Part shown: positions 1 to 11,222 of the stretch, in pieces
Layout: the number at the start of each line of letters is the position of its first letter
How positions within the stretch are numbered: position 1 is the stretch's first letter
NCBI GenBank assembly: GCA_015680685.1
Contig: MNCI01010504.1
Span: 824,502 to 888,501 of the forward strand
Reading direction: 5' to 3'
Length of the DNA: 64,000 nt
Source: Gnetum montanum
Lineage: Eukaryota; Streptophyta; Gnetopsida; Gnetales; Gnetaceae
The notes under the pieces: generated by a model
What the model was told of the DNA's origin: nothing
What the model saw: only the letters and a program-made list of their open reading frames with translations
The model's database searches: none
Position numbers and translations under genes: made by a program

Positions 1-1599
1 ATCTTTTTATTGTTGATGTAGAATTTCTTTCACATAATCTACATTATAATCTTTGAAGGAATATTATTAAGGGAATTTCAGTTGATAATCAAGCAATTAC
101 TTAACATGCACTTTTTGGATGATTCTTTTTTTTTTTATCAATAATTCTCTACAACATATCAATACCCTTTTAGATAGAGTCATGTTTTCTATTATTTACC
201 ATAATGGAAATATTGATGAGTTGGTTATTGTCAAGCCTTGAACAAAGATTTTGTTCTTTTTTATAATTGTGCATATGTATTAATTTTTTTCTTTTATTAT
301 TTCTACCTTTATGGCCAAGCATTGGCCAAAGACTACTTGAGGGTTGTGTTAAATCTTGAATTGCTTCTGTTTTTAATGTTATGAACTAGTATTTTTATTT
401 TTTTACTATTTTCATCTATCAAAGATAATCGATTTAGGAAATATAAATTAATAAGTATTAATTTTTCTTTTAAGTTTATGTATCACAGGAAATTGTAGTA
501 GTCATGGAGATCAATATTGATTACATCGATCCCCACAACGACTACAATATGGATTGATAACATGGATTTTGGTAGAGCAAAGGTCTCAAGAAGAAATTAA
601 GATATCGATTTGCATAAAAAGGCAATCTGAATCAATAATCAAAGAAGGCAATTTGAGTATAAATAAGAATCTCAATTGTGCATTAGGGGGATGAAAACCT
701 CAAGAGAGAACCCACACTAAATTGAATATTCTTTTGTATGAAAAATATTAAGAAAGATTGTTGATGCTTTGTGACAATCAATAACCATTGATGTATGACG
801 GTTGTGAAGTTGTTGCATTGCGAAGATAGCAGATCAAGGTCCCATATTAGGTGACATCTCCTTTGTAATCTTCTATATTTATGATAAATTTATGTAACTC
901 AATTTGGTTTAATCAACTTATTTTCATCTTTGAACTTAATATTAGAAGGTAATGTGAAGTTTTGTTGATTTTACTTATGTGTGACAATCATAAGTGTGAA
1001 GTTTTCAATTGAATTAATTATTATTTATCTTGATGAATTTTTTTATTTTAAAGTCATTCCTCCATGTATATGAGTTGTGGGTTAGTCATGGACAAGGTAA
1101 ACATTTTACAACAAAGTTAATTGTTAAGCTGATTAAACACCAAACTTTGGTTGTCTCATCATGCATCTTTCCTATTTGCAAACCCTTTATCGTACATGGT
1201 GTATACTATGATCACTTTCTACTCTAGTTCATTTTTTGGTCTACCAACTATTAACATGGCCAAATTAGCATACTAAAGGTTTGCTAACCCCATGTACTTT
1301 GTCATGTCCTTAATTGGTAGGTTCTTATTTTTCAGTTCAACTTGTTGGACATGAATGAGGCTATCCAAGATTGGCTACTAATAAGGTGTTCGTGTAGTGA
1401 TGGAACTAATTTTGGCTTTAGCGATCTAGATTTCTTTTTTGTTGATTTATTAATACATGTCCACCTAGTCTCTGAAGTGTTCCTTGAGCCTTTCATGTTT
1501 CTTGGGATCATTTTTCCACGTGCTTATTTCAATTGCTGATTTTTAATAGATAGTATAGACTTCTTTCATTGATAGGGTTTTGTTCTCTTTGGCCAATTA
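1..1599. other. AT-rich stretch without a recognisable gene
   Basis: Very AT-rich DNA with short runs of T and no reading frame that I can relate to a known family. The short open frames at 1030-1539 are low-complexity and have no visible domain. A TATA-like string (GTATAAATAAG, near 656-666) is followed by ordinary AT-rich sequence, so an old LTR is possible, but no second copy is visible. No structured RNA was recognised. Confidence 0.4.
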
Positions 1600-2520
1600 T
1601 CTCATATTTTTGTTGACTCTAATAAATTGTTGTCTTAACTAATGGATACTTTCTTTGAGAACAATATTTTTTCTTCTCTATGTGTATCAACCTTGTGTTC
1701 TCAGCAAAAAATCTTTTCTTTTTCTCCTCTAGGGTAGTTATGAGCTTAGCATGTGCATAAGTTTTGGTTTCTACAATAGATGCATTCCATATTGCTTTTT
1801 CTTTCTCCATCTCTACTTGGATATTTCTAGCTATGAGCTAAGTTACCTACTCAATTCTAAATTTTTCCACCTAGTCTGCACTGCATACTATGTAGGGTCT
1901 CTTCTTTCTAATTTCAAGGTTGTTAATTCAACTTGCAACCTTTACACTTCATTTTCTACATGTTCAGCTCTTATTTTGGCCATGACTAGCTATCCTTTTT
2001 TTCAAATTAGATCTAAATGAACTATAATGATATTTCTAAAAATATTAGAGACATTTTGCATAACTTCACCTATTTGCAACAATCGATCCAAGATATCTTC
2101 ATGTTCTACTCGGGTGATGGATGTTCTAGCTATCATTTCAACATATTTAGCTTCGGTGATGTCTACTAGTGGCACAATGGGAACATTAAATGATTCTTTA
2201 AGTTCCTATCTTAAAGTATATCTTTTTCTTAGTACATAATTCAATGCATTTCTTATCTTCTTTGTCATATGCTCTTTGTAGCCATAACTTCTTTGCCTTA
2301 GTGTCAAATTTGGTAGATATCTATGTAATATTTGCTCTAACATTGGGAATGTTGAGTACCTTCATAATAGCTTCCACTAAATAAGGCACAAAGAACCCTT
2401 CTATATATATAGTGGCATCATCTTATTTATTTTCCCAAAACTAGTAGACTTCTCCTAAATACCATTCACCATTACAGGATAGAATTGGCCACAAAGGAGA
2501 GGCTTGGAGTTATGTTAGGA
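1600..2520 (-). pseudogene. decayed reading frame of unknown function, charged and coiled-coil-like
   Basis: Read on the minus strand from about 2520 down to 1600, the sequence gives long stretches of plausible protein broken by stops and frame changes. The upper part (about 2470-2240) contains a stretch including FVPYLVEAIMKVLNIPNV and then LWLQRAYDKEDKKCIELC. The next part, in another frame, contains ESFNVPIVPLVDITEAKYVE. The lower part is rich in K, E, R and L, including RAEHVENEV and RLQVELTTLKLERRD, as expected of a coiled coil. The plus-strand frames at 1751-2239 are its shadows. I do not recognise the family. Given the surroundings it is more likely an extra frame of an old retroelement than a host gene. 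Confidence 0.35.
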
Positions 2521-5045
2521 CATTCTTAGGTGAAAACTTCATGAAAAATCTGAAATTTAGTTCCACAATCACTATAAACATAATTGATTTTTCTTGGACT
2601 GTCTAGAGACATTTAGCTGATAGCATGAGGCATTGTCCTTGTTCTAGAGTTGGTGGTGCTTTAGCCTCTACCTAAGCAGAGTGTCCAATGGTAAGTATGT
2701 GTTGATAGATGTTGAAGGATTATGCCTCCTACTATGCTTGTGAAGTTTATTTTTTAGCTTGTCCTTTGCCTCGACCCCTTGGTCTTTTACTTCCATGCTA
2801 TGAGGGTCCTTCTACTGCAGGTCTATTAGGAGTCATCTATAATGATCAAAGATTTATTTGAGCATATCCAAGGCTTTAAATAGATTTGCAATTGTTCATA
2901 ATCCTTTTCCAATTATGGAAGTTGATCATAAGTTTATCCTTATTACTTCTTATAACTTTCATTATGATTGCAGAGTCAGAAAAATATCAAAAAGAAACCC
3001 TTAATAGTTGTATCTTTGCTTGTTATGGCCTCTCACAAGTGTTATTTTCTTTCTTCTTATGTGTTTAGATGAGTAGTTAGGATGTATGCTAGGATTTACT
3101 AGTTCTTATTTTATTAGTTGATTAAGATTTTAGTTGATAATTCTTATTCTTACCTTTAATATGCTCTTCCTAGAATTAGAGAAATTTGGCTCAAATTGAT
3201 TCTTCTATGTGCAATACTCATCCCCATTGCTATCTTGGTTACTTTGGGATCAAAAAGATTCAAAAAGGTTCAAGAATTATGAAAATTGGAGCTTCAGTGA
3301 AAGAGGTATGGTGTTTGGAAGTTTGGTTGCCAAAGGGTTAGAAAAATAACATGAACTCTCCTTACTAGAAATGAGAAGAATGAAAATTTTTCTAACTCCT
3401 TGCACATATATATAGAATTTTATATTAGTGACATCACAGGACCTAATACATCATAGCTACAATTTCATCATTGAAACATTATGATTTTTGAGCAATTTTT
3501 GATTAAAAATTGAGTCAATTAGATAGTTTGGAAGATGTGGAGATGGTATAAAGTGATCTTGATCATAGATGATGCTTAAAATATGAGGTTTTGATGATAA
3601 AAGTTCATGAAGAAGGAATCTTCAGCAAAGAAAGTTAATGATATGTTTAAGAGATGGTAGTAAGGGTTGACAAAATTATGTTGAGTTGTGAGAATATAAG
3701 AAAGTAAAAATTCATGATTGAAGTATCTTTGAGGCACAATATGATGTGGAATTGGTCATGAAGAATGAAGCACAAGAATTATATAAGTGCGTCCTCTGCA
3801 AAGTAGGCTTCGACCCTTAGTGGCCTTATATAACCATACCTATAAGTATCTATAGGCACTCAAGGAATTGAATGTAGAACATATCTATCTTGCAAAATAC
3901 ACACGTTAGTATCACTAGAATAAAAAATAACACTATATTATATGAAACCATAGAATTATGATTATATATAATACTAAGGTGGAATGGGAGTAAATAGGAT
4001 TGCAAAAATTGGGACATGAGATGTCTTACCATAGGCATAATGGATTCTTTTGTGATATGTATGGTTGAGATAATTATTAGCCTTTCCATCTAAGATTTGA
4101 ATCAAGTCCATACCAGTTACTAGTGACATCACATTACATCATTCCAAAATTAATAATGACAAGACTACCACTGTTGCAAGGCTTATTAACACTTGACAAT
4201 GAAGTTCAAGGAAATAGTTTATTAATAGCACACTTTATTTTTATTATTAGATTTTTAAGCCACCTACCTTTAGGCATGGGTAACATGTCTTTCCAATGGA
4301 ACCCCTAGAAATTTTTATGCTATCTATGTACTATGTTTTTATTGTGTCAACCTTACCAAAGGACTACCTTCATGCATGGATAAAATGTCTTTCTAGTAAC
4401 ATGATAAGGTCACACTTATTGCATACATACTCCTATTTTTTATTAGAACTCAAGTAAATAAGACAACCTTGACAACAAAATATAACTTACAATAGTAACC
4501 TTAAAGAATCCACAAATGCCCTTGATGTCACACCCTTTCACTTGGGTCATCAGTTTTCTATCCAAGCATAATGATCACAAGTTTATTTTAGTTTTATTTT
4601 GAAATGAATATCATTATGGCTAGGGTAAGAACTTCTTATTATTGGAAATGAGTTGATGAATGGTGGCGTTTCACTGTATATAGAATCAGTCTTTAAATGA
4701 TTTCATATTATAGGGTAATATTCACATTATTAGGATTCCATCTTATTTTATTCCTTTTACTTTATTTGAAAAATCAACAAAAATATGTACAAAAGGATGA
4801 TAAAAATTTATATAAAAATGATAAGAATTAAAAAATGTAGAAAGAATTTAAAAGGTATTAATGAATAGAAACTGACTAAGAAATGAGAACACTATAAAAG
4901 AATAGAAAAGATATCAAAGAATGTGAATAGTAAGAAAAGAAAAAGGTTCAGTGCTTAAGTATCCAACTAGATACCACTATGACTATTATTGAAAATAGTT
5001 AAGGTAGAATCCATAGAGGAGTAGGGATGTTCATAGAATGGTTTG
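2521..5045. other. AT-rich stretch, probably decayed repeat sequence
   Basis: No coding region or RNA gene is supported. If element Z (integrase at 5050-6130) was complete, its 3' LTR should lie here, but I could not align this stretch with the Z 5' LTR at 30068 and beyond. That LTR is either lost or too diverged to see by eye. Confidence 0.35.
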
Positions 5046-5049
5046 ACTT

Positions 5050-6130
5050 GTTGAATATTAATCAAGATAAGATTTTGTGGGATTGTTAGGTGATAAATCT
5101 ATGTAATACTTGATTGGTAGGTTGCATGGATGATAAAGGGTCCTTCCCATAAGATTTGAACTTAGCCTTCTATGGCACATGATTGGGATTATAATAGAGG
5201 ACTTTATTGCCTAGTTAGATTGATGCTTGCATTATTTAAGCATCATGCCTACATTTGGAGTATTTCTTATGAACCTCATTACTCATCAAAGCTACAAGTC
5301 TATATTCATCTAAAAGGTTAAGATTCATGAGATTTTTTTTTAGGTAATTTTAACTCTAGGTCAAGTACACTAGCAATGGCCAAAGTAAGGAGCTCTCCTT
5401 GGATTGGTAGTGTAGGAAGTTTTCCATAGACTAGTTCTTAGGAAAATTATCCTATTGGAAATTTCCATGTGGATCTATATGCCGATAGAGCATCATTTAG
5501 CTTAGTACTCCAATCCTTTCAAAATTGACTAATAGTTCTAATTAATATTCTCGTGATTTCCCATTTAGTCACTTTTTCTTGACTATTTGCTTGGAGGTGG
5601 TATGGTTTAGTTAACTTATGATTCATCCCAAGTTGGTGCATTAGCTTTTTGAATGTAGCTTCTCCAAAATGAGTTCCATAGTCAAACATGAGCATATGTG
5701 GTACTTCAAATCTATTCATAACATTTTTTTGAAAGAACTTGGTAGCTATTTTGGTTATGCAATCTTTGACTACAACTGTTTCTACCCATTTGGTACAATA
5801 ATCAACTATCACTATGATGCAAGAGGTTCCATTGGACATTAGTGTGATGAAACCCATGAAATCAATTTCCCATATATCAAATAGTCCCAATGGTTGTATT
5901 CAATATTGTGGACCTTTATTTATAGCTATTAGTCCTCTATCACATTGACATGTTCAAAAGATCAACTAAATTGATATGCATCTTTAAATATGGTAGGCCA
6001 AAAGTAGACTACCATCATCAACTCCAGTGTTGCTCTACATCCTACATAGTGATCACCACATGATCCCTCATGCTCATCTTGTAGAGTTCTTTGTTGGCTT
6101 TCTTCTAGAATGCATCATCTTATTATTTCA
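5050..6130 (-). pseudogene. integrase remnant of an Athila-like Ty3/gypsy element (element Z)
   Basis: Integrase would join element cDNA to nuclear DNA. Reading leftward from 6130, a degenerate HHCC zinc region with the Athila-like string YFWPTIFKDAYQF comes first. The catalytic core follows at 5890-5519: FDIWEIDFMGF carries the first Asp, MLMFDYGTHF the second, and the Glu region reads ANSQEKVTKWE. A C-terminal stretch to about 5050 contains AYRSTWKFPIG, ELVYGKLPTLP and a degenerate WEGPF-like motif. Typical Athila proteins have FDVWGIDFMGPFP at the core start, so the lineage call rests on that resemblance. Stops and indels throughout show a dead copy, clearly older than element A, which is inserted into it. 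Confidence 0.75.
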
Positions 6131-6368
6131 TCTACACATATCTTGTAATGATTCTTATTAATTTCCATATGTCGTTTAACTCAGTGGAGGAACTATTTCT
6201 TTTGTTTCTTATTCTACATAACATGGAGCTCTTATGTAGTGAGGTAAGCTAGGTAATCAATAATCCATGATTTTTATCTTGAGTTGATAACCATTGTTAT
6301 TCTTGTAAACAAATTTTCATGAAGAAATTATTTTGATAATGATTCATCCTATTCTTGTGGTTCTCATC

Positions 6369-6860
6369 TTAGTTCTCAAAATGATCAACTCCAACATTTT
6401 CAATTCTCTTTTTATCTATTATAGTAATGTCAAACTCTTTTAATATCACCAACCATCGTATCATCCTTGGACTAACTGTTGGTTTATTCATTAAAAATCT
6501 AATGGAATTATGATCTATGTACACATAAATAGGATACTTAAGCACATAATATTTAAACTTTTCAAGTGCATACACCATCAACATAAGCTTTTTTTATAGT
6601 GGTGTAATTAAGTTATGCTCTGGTGATGCTTTGATTGGTGTAGTATATGTAATATGTTTTTTTTTATCATCAAGCTATGTGAGTACTACTCCTAGTGCAT
6701 AGTTTGAAGCATCTATCATAATGTAAAAGCACTTAGATCAATCTGAAGCTCAAATGATTGGTATTTTGATCAAATTCAATTTTAATGTCTCAAATGCCTT
6801 CTCACACTATTTTACCCATTGGAATGGTACATCTTTCTTTGTAGGTTCTACTAGCAGCTT
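6369..6860 (-). pseudogene. RNase H remnant of element Z
   Basis: This domain would remove the RNA strand of the RNA-DNA hybrid during reverse transcription. The open part (6584-6369) contains ALEKFKYYVLKYPIYVYIDH, the usual Ty3/gypsy RNase H segment with its Asp-His pair, then PRMIRWLVILKEFDI and a terminal ENVGVDHF matching the ENVVADHLSR-like end of the domain. The part upstream to about 6860 is broken by stops. It lies between the integrase (5050-6130) and RT (6860-7700) remnants, in the order expected for a minus-strand Ty3/gypsy pol. Confidence 0.7.
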
Positions 6861-7700
6861 TACTATCTTTGAAAAATTCTCAATCAATCTTTTATAATAT
6901 CCTATATAGCCAAGGAATGATCTAAAATTATTAATAGTTTTTGGCCATTGGGTGATATTTTGAATGATTCTTATCTTGCCACAATCTACCTCTATTTATT
7001 TTTGAGATATTGTATGTCCTAGAACAATGCTATCTTGGATCGTTAAATGGCTTTTCTACCAACTAGGCTTTAGATTAGTTTCAATACATCTTTTCAACAC
7101 CTACTCTAGTCAGTTTGAGGTTTGTTTGAAGTTTAGCCCATATGTGGAAATGTCACTCATGAATACTTCCACTCCATTACCAATCAGCTTTTGAAAGATA
7201 CTAAGTTCAAGTATTTTGAAGATAGCAAGAGCATTACATAAGCTTAAAGACATTTTCTTGTAGGAAAACATTCCCCATGAGCTGGTGAATGTTGTCTTCT
7301 CTTGATCTTCTAGTGCAATGTGGATTTGGTTACAGCCATTGTACCCATTGAGGAAACTGTAGTATTGATGTCCTAAAATAGTATCAAGGACTTAGTCAAC
7401 AAATGGTAATGGAAAGTGGTCCTTGAATGTTACTAAATTCAATAACCAAAAGTTGATGTAGATCCTCCACTTTCCACCTTTCTTTGGAACAATCACTAAG
7501 GAACTGATTCATTCACTATTTGCTATTAGATAAAAGAACCCTACCTTTAAGAGTTTTTTTCATTCTTATTTGACCACTTCTTTGAGTTTAGGATTTAGTC
7601 TTCTTTGTGGTTAGCAACAAGGTTTGACAATTGGATTTGTATAGATTCGATGTTGGCAAATGCATGGATCTATACTTGGTATTTCATCATAGGACCATGA
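6861..7700 (-). pseudogene. reverse transcriptase remnant of element Z
   Basis: The sequence continues the Z pol frame rightward from RNase H. On the minus strand it gives broken RT-like text: a connection segment near 6900 resembling HYKRLIENFSKIVKLL, and palm and finger strings between about 7150 and 7640 interrupted by many stops. I cannot point to an intact catalytic YxDD box. Position between RNase H and the PR-RT spacer is the main support. Confidence 0.5.
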
Positions 7701-8084
7701 AGATGTTGTTGGCCACTTATTTATCACTTACAATAATCTTGTCTTTTGATCTTTATCAATATTGGCATTAATAATTACCAATTTATTTTTGTTCAAAAAG
7801 GCATATTCTAATACATTTAGTAGGGTTTTTAGTTCTAGAGGTTCTAGTTCATACTTCTCTTCAATCTTTAATTGTCCCTATTCGATGTCTTCTTCTTGAT
7901 ATGATTTTGAATAGGGATGTTTTCTTTTGAACTATTCTAACTTGTCAATGTTGATGTCAACCTCATCCAGTCTAGGTAGAGGGCCATAATCAACAACATC
8001 AATCTTCAATGAACTATCACTAGTGACATAATATACATAGTTGAGTAGTTCAAAGACTAATCATTTGTAATCATATGTGTATCC
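7701..8084 (-). pseudogene. protease-RT spacer of element Z, split by element A
   Basis: The minus-strand translation is fairly open and charged: VDYGPLPRLDEVDINIDKLE, then ELEPLELKTLLNVLEYAFL and LVIINANIDKDQKTRLL. The first piece would read on from the sequence at 25367 once element A and one copy of the TATCC duplication are removed; the frame runs HSIGYTYDYK across the junction. This shows that A landed inside Z. Confidence 0.55.
8080..8084. repeat. target-site duplication of element A, left copy (TATCC)
   Basis: TATCC stands immediately left of the TG that opens the left LTR and again immediately right of the CA that closes the right LTR (25362-25366). Five bases is the usual duplication length for Ty3/gypsy integrases. 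Confidence 0.95.
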
Positions 8085-8923
8085 TGTAACGACAGAAAAC
8101 ATCGGCAGTTGGAAATACCGATCGAGGTTCCGTGTACACAGTTTTAACCACGGATCCGCGCGAGGGCTATGCTGGAAAAGGCGAATCCGCAGCGCCCTGA
8201 ACGGTCTTGTCGATCAGACAAGGACTTACGGGTCAGTAAAACGATGAAGATTACGGATCTTTACGTGCTGCGATTTGATTCGAGGGATCGTGAAATGGGA
8301 GGAAAATGACGTGGATGGATCACTACGATGATAACGTCAAACACGCCGAAGAGATGCTAATCAGGAGAGAAACGCGTGATTTTCAAAGATCTATGTTTCA
8401 ATTCTTGAAAGAATGTATGATTTGTATGTCACGTTACAATGGGAGAGACCCCACTAACTTGATGCAAAAATGAGCACAAAACAACAAGGAAACTGTCCAG
8501 ACAAAAGTCCGATCTACCTCGTAGGCCAAAGCTGGGATGCAAGGATGGTCAAGCTCTGAAGTCTGCCGATCAACTATTTCTGACTGGTAGAGCCTACAAA
8601 CTGGGTGAGACGATCTCACAATCCTTGTTCTGCTTTTTTGCTTCGAGTAGGTTCTGCTCAGGGCAGCAATCTCCCCAAAGGAATGATCTCTCTTGCTGCT
8701 AAGGCTCAAGCGCATTGTGCTCTGTTCTTGCTGAAGGATGGTGCTGTCGGTAGTTGTCAAAAGGTTTCTCTTTGTTTCTCTGCTCAAGGTGATCAGTGCT
8801 TCCTTGCTCAGAAAATGCTCTTGCCCTTTTGATTTGCTAGCAAAAGTGATAAAATGCTCTGGTGCTCGGAAAAATGCCTCTGCTTCTCTGATTTTCCAAC
8901 CCCTGTATCTTTGTCCACTGAGG

Positions 8924-8931
8924 TATTTATA
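8924..8931 (-). promoter_or_regulatory. TATA box of element A, 3' LTR
   Basis: The minus strand reads TATAAATA. The same octamer lies at a comparable place in the LTRs of A (right copy), B, C, D, E and Z, which fixes the direction of transcription of each element. Confidence 0.8.
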
Positions 8932-9176
8932 GGCTATGACGCTCCATGAAAAAGGCGCAACCCTGATGATGTGGGTCTCGGATATTTCGGGTTCCGTTGA
9001 CGTGACCATTTTAAGTCAGACTGTGACTACGCACAACATGCTCGTTTGCGTGTTGTGCGTGTGAAGAGCAGGTACATGTTGAGCGTGCTTCAATTGCTTT
9101 AAGGCTATATTACACTCATTCGGGTTGTGTTGCGTGTATGAGCATAATCTAGTATAAAAACAATAGGCTCAAAATT

Positions 9177-9425
9177 GTCTTACGCTCACTACACAGCTGC
9201 GCGTAATAAAGCGTAGACAATGACTAATTTACGCTTACTACGCAGTTGCGCGTAACAAAGCGTAAACAATGTCTAATTTACGCTCACTACACAGCTGCGC
9301 GTAACGAAGTGTAAAAAATGTCTAATTTACGCTCACTACGCAGCCACGCGTAACAAAGCGTAAATAATGTCTAGCCTTAGTGATGAAGTACGCAATGATA
9401 CGCACCGCCGCGTAACGAGCATAAA
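9177..9425. repeat. tandem 49-bp palindromic repeat in U3 of element A, left LTR
   Basis: About four or five head-to-tail copies of a unit close to 49 bp. Each has a TTACGCT arm, a central GCAGCTGC-like palindrome and an AGCGTAA arm, so each unit can fold on itself. It lies about 250-500 bp upstream of the TATA box in element sense, where LTR enhancers usually sit. The right LTR carries the same array at 24899-25160. Confidence 0.8.
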
Positions 9426-9624
9426 GACGAGTTATTCATGCGCCACGAGAAAAAAGTGTTGAACTGTTGTGCTTCTCTAGACTCTACCTTTGACTATTTT
9501 GGAGCTTATTACGCTCATTACGCTGCCATGTGTAATAGAGCGTAAACTTATCCTTGAACAAAGCTGATGCGTGCTGTCACTTGAATTGCGAATCTTTGCC
9601 TGAGGCCAACCCGTAATTTTCACA

Positions 9625-9674
9625 GTGTTTCAATGGCCCCTCTTTGTTGACGGTTAGAGGGCTTGCGAAACACC
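9625..9674 (-). other. polypurine tract and LTR-bridging inverted repeat of element A
   Basis: Just inside the 3' LTR the minus strand reads AACAAAGAGGGGCCAT, a good plus-strand primer site (9633-9648). The LTR end (GTGTTTCA, 9625-9632) is matched by an inverted copy, GAAACACC, at 9667-9674. The PPT therefore lies in the loop of a short inverted repeat. The same arrangement is found in B, C and E. Confidence 0.75.
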
Positions 9675-10704
9675 AAATTGGTAGAAGCAAGAACAACGTC
9701 CATCCATGGCTACTCAAGTGTTGCCCTGTTAACATGGAAGAGCACAACCGGGAGGTATGGGAGATAGAGGGATATAACTGGAAACAGGTTCGGGAAAGAT
9801 GCAAAATGAGTTATGATGGTAGGGGCATGAGATACGCTCGTACGCACAGAAATGTACGCTCATTTATGTCAACAGGAATGCTTTCATACGAGCGTAGCGC
9901 GTCAATCTGAGATTTCTCTATTACAAATTGTAGCAGGAATGCTTGCAGAAGGAGCGTTGCGCATCACTTTCTGCGATGTCTCTGCTAGCGTGAGTGCGGA
10001 AAGTGAATGCTTGCATATGTAGCTCTCGCGTGTGGGAAGCGGGTGGTGGGGATGAAGGGAAACAAGAGCTAAGGGTAGGATTTGTGAGAGGTAGAGGTAT
10101 GCAGATCTAAATGGTCGGGCGAACCTAAGCAGCCATTTCAGCACGCTGTTGTACTTCACCGCTCAGATGGATGCACCTTTGGATGACATTCTCCAAGGCA
10201 AGTAACCTGCAACCATAAAAGAAAACAGAGGACACCATTGCTTATGTGAACAAGAGGTGAGGCTCTTTGAAACAAACACCGTTTGATGTGGGATAGAGCG
10301 AATGGGCTGTAAAGAAGGAGCCAAAGCATGCGGGTGGAGCCGCCAATCCTGACGATTGGCTCTGCATATCTTCACCAAAAGGCATCAGACACAGTGCAGC
10401 TAATTGGTTGCATAAGGAACCAGCTAGATGAATTTGCGAATCCGGTATCCGATAGCGATGATTGGCGGAGATTCCCAAGGCCGTTGTCGACGAGGATTTT
10501 GTTGGGGCTCTGAATGGCGAGGCTAAACTCTTAGAGGTACTACCACTACGGCGGGCGCGACGGCGGCATCTCCGAGGGATCAGTAAGATGCCTCTTAGCT
10601 TATCCGAGGAATCAGTAGGATGCCGGTGGGGTGGCGACGCTGGGACTGTCTCAGAATCCCACCCCGTTGGCTGTGCAGCTATACAGAGATGATCACGCTT
10701 GCTT
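9675..10704. other. 3' non-coding region of element A
   Basis: The sequence between the PPT and the hairpin array. Element B keeps a diverged counterpart (about 35040-35400), including paired strings like ATCAGTAAGATGCC and ATCAGTAGGATGCC near 10578-10623. Several open frames run through it (for example minus 9902-10159 and 10163-10378), but none resembles a known protein and none is visibly kept in B. Confidence 0.5.
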
Positions 10705-11190
10705 GATTTACATGGTAGCAGTCTGTAAGTCCTAATTTTAAGTCCTGGTAGACTGCCGTTACTGGTTTTAAGTCTCAGCAGACCATCGTCCCAGTTTAAA
10801 GTCTGGGCAGACCAAGAAGTGCTAGTGTTACGTCGTAGCGGACGGTGGTATGTCTGATTTATGGTCTCAGCAGACCATGCTGTGGTTGTTAGTTTCATGT
10901 CATGACCCAGGGACAGATCTATGCTGGTTTTATGTCTCAGTAGACAGCTACTTACTCGTGCCAGTTTAGCATCATGGCGGACGCGTGCAAAAGATGCCAG
11001 TTTTTCGTCTTGGCGGACCTGTACAACATTGCCAGTTTTACGTCGTAGCGGATGATTACCACTTGCCAGTTTAGTGTCATGGCGGATGCATGCAAGGCAT
11101 GCTAGTTTTATGTCATGGCGGACGATCAGTGCCAGTTTTACGTCGTAGCAGACGCACGGTACCAGTTTTACGTCGTAGTAGACGAATATT
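10705..11190. repeat. hairpin-motif array A-i (between integrase and 3' LTR)
   Basis: At least ten spaced copies of a motif made of a constant AGTTTA/AGTTTTA, a short stem arm, a loop of about 4-7 bases and the matching arm. Examples are AAAGTCTGGGCAGACC, ATGGTCTCAGCAGACCAT and TACGTCGTAGCGGACG. Spacing is irregular, roughly 30-60 bp, and the intervening sequence is not conserved. The long minus-strand frame across this array (11195-10242) is a by-product of the repeat. Confidence 0.8.
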
Positions 11191-11222
11191 GTCATACCTG
11201 ATTACTCGCACTGTAGATACTA

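Larger units (their letters stand above)
8085..9632 (-). repeat. 3' LTR of element A
   Basis: The plus strand begins TGTAACGACAG and ends GTGTTTCA, a TG...CA pair. It aligns with 23814-25361 end to end without net length change. I counted 22 mismatches by eye in the first roughly 350 aligned bases, 19 of them transitions, many at CG. In element sense U3 runs from 9632 to about 8900, and R-U5 from there to 8085. A 191-codon frame on the minus strand (9009-8434) is present in both LTRs but starts upstream of the TATA box, so I do not treat it as a gene. Confidence 0.95.

Noticed and set aside
656-666. TATA-like GTATAAATAAG as evidence of an LTR at the left end
   Set aside because: AT-rich surroundings make such strings common; no TG...CA ends, PBS or second copy could be found.
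8434-9009. 191-codon open frame on the minus strand in the LTR of A, present in both LTRs (also 24163-24738)
   Set aside because: Two LTRs are copies of each other, so presence in both is not independent support. The frame starts upstream of the TATA box, so its ATG would not be in the LTR-driven transcript. No domain is visible and B-E lack it.
10242-11195. 317-codon minus-strand frame rich in repeated H-D-x-K-L-A segments
   Set aside because: It runs through the hairpin-motif array; the peptide repeats are translations of the motif. The counterpart arrays in B, C and E are not open.
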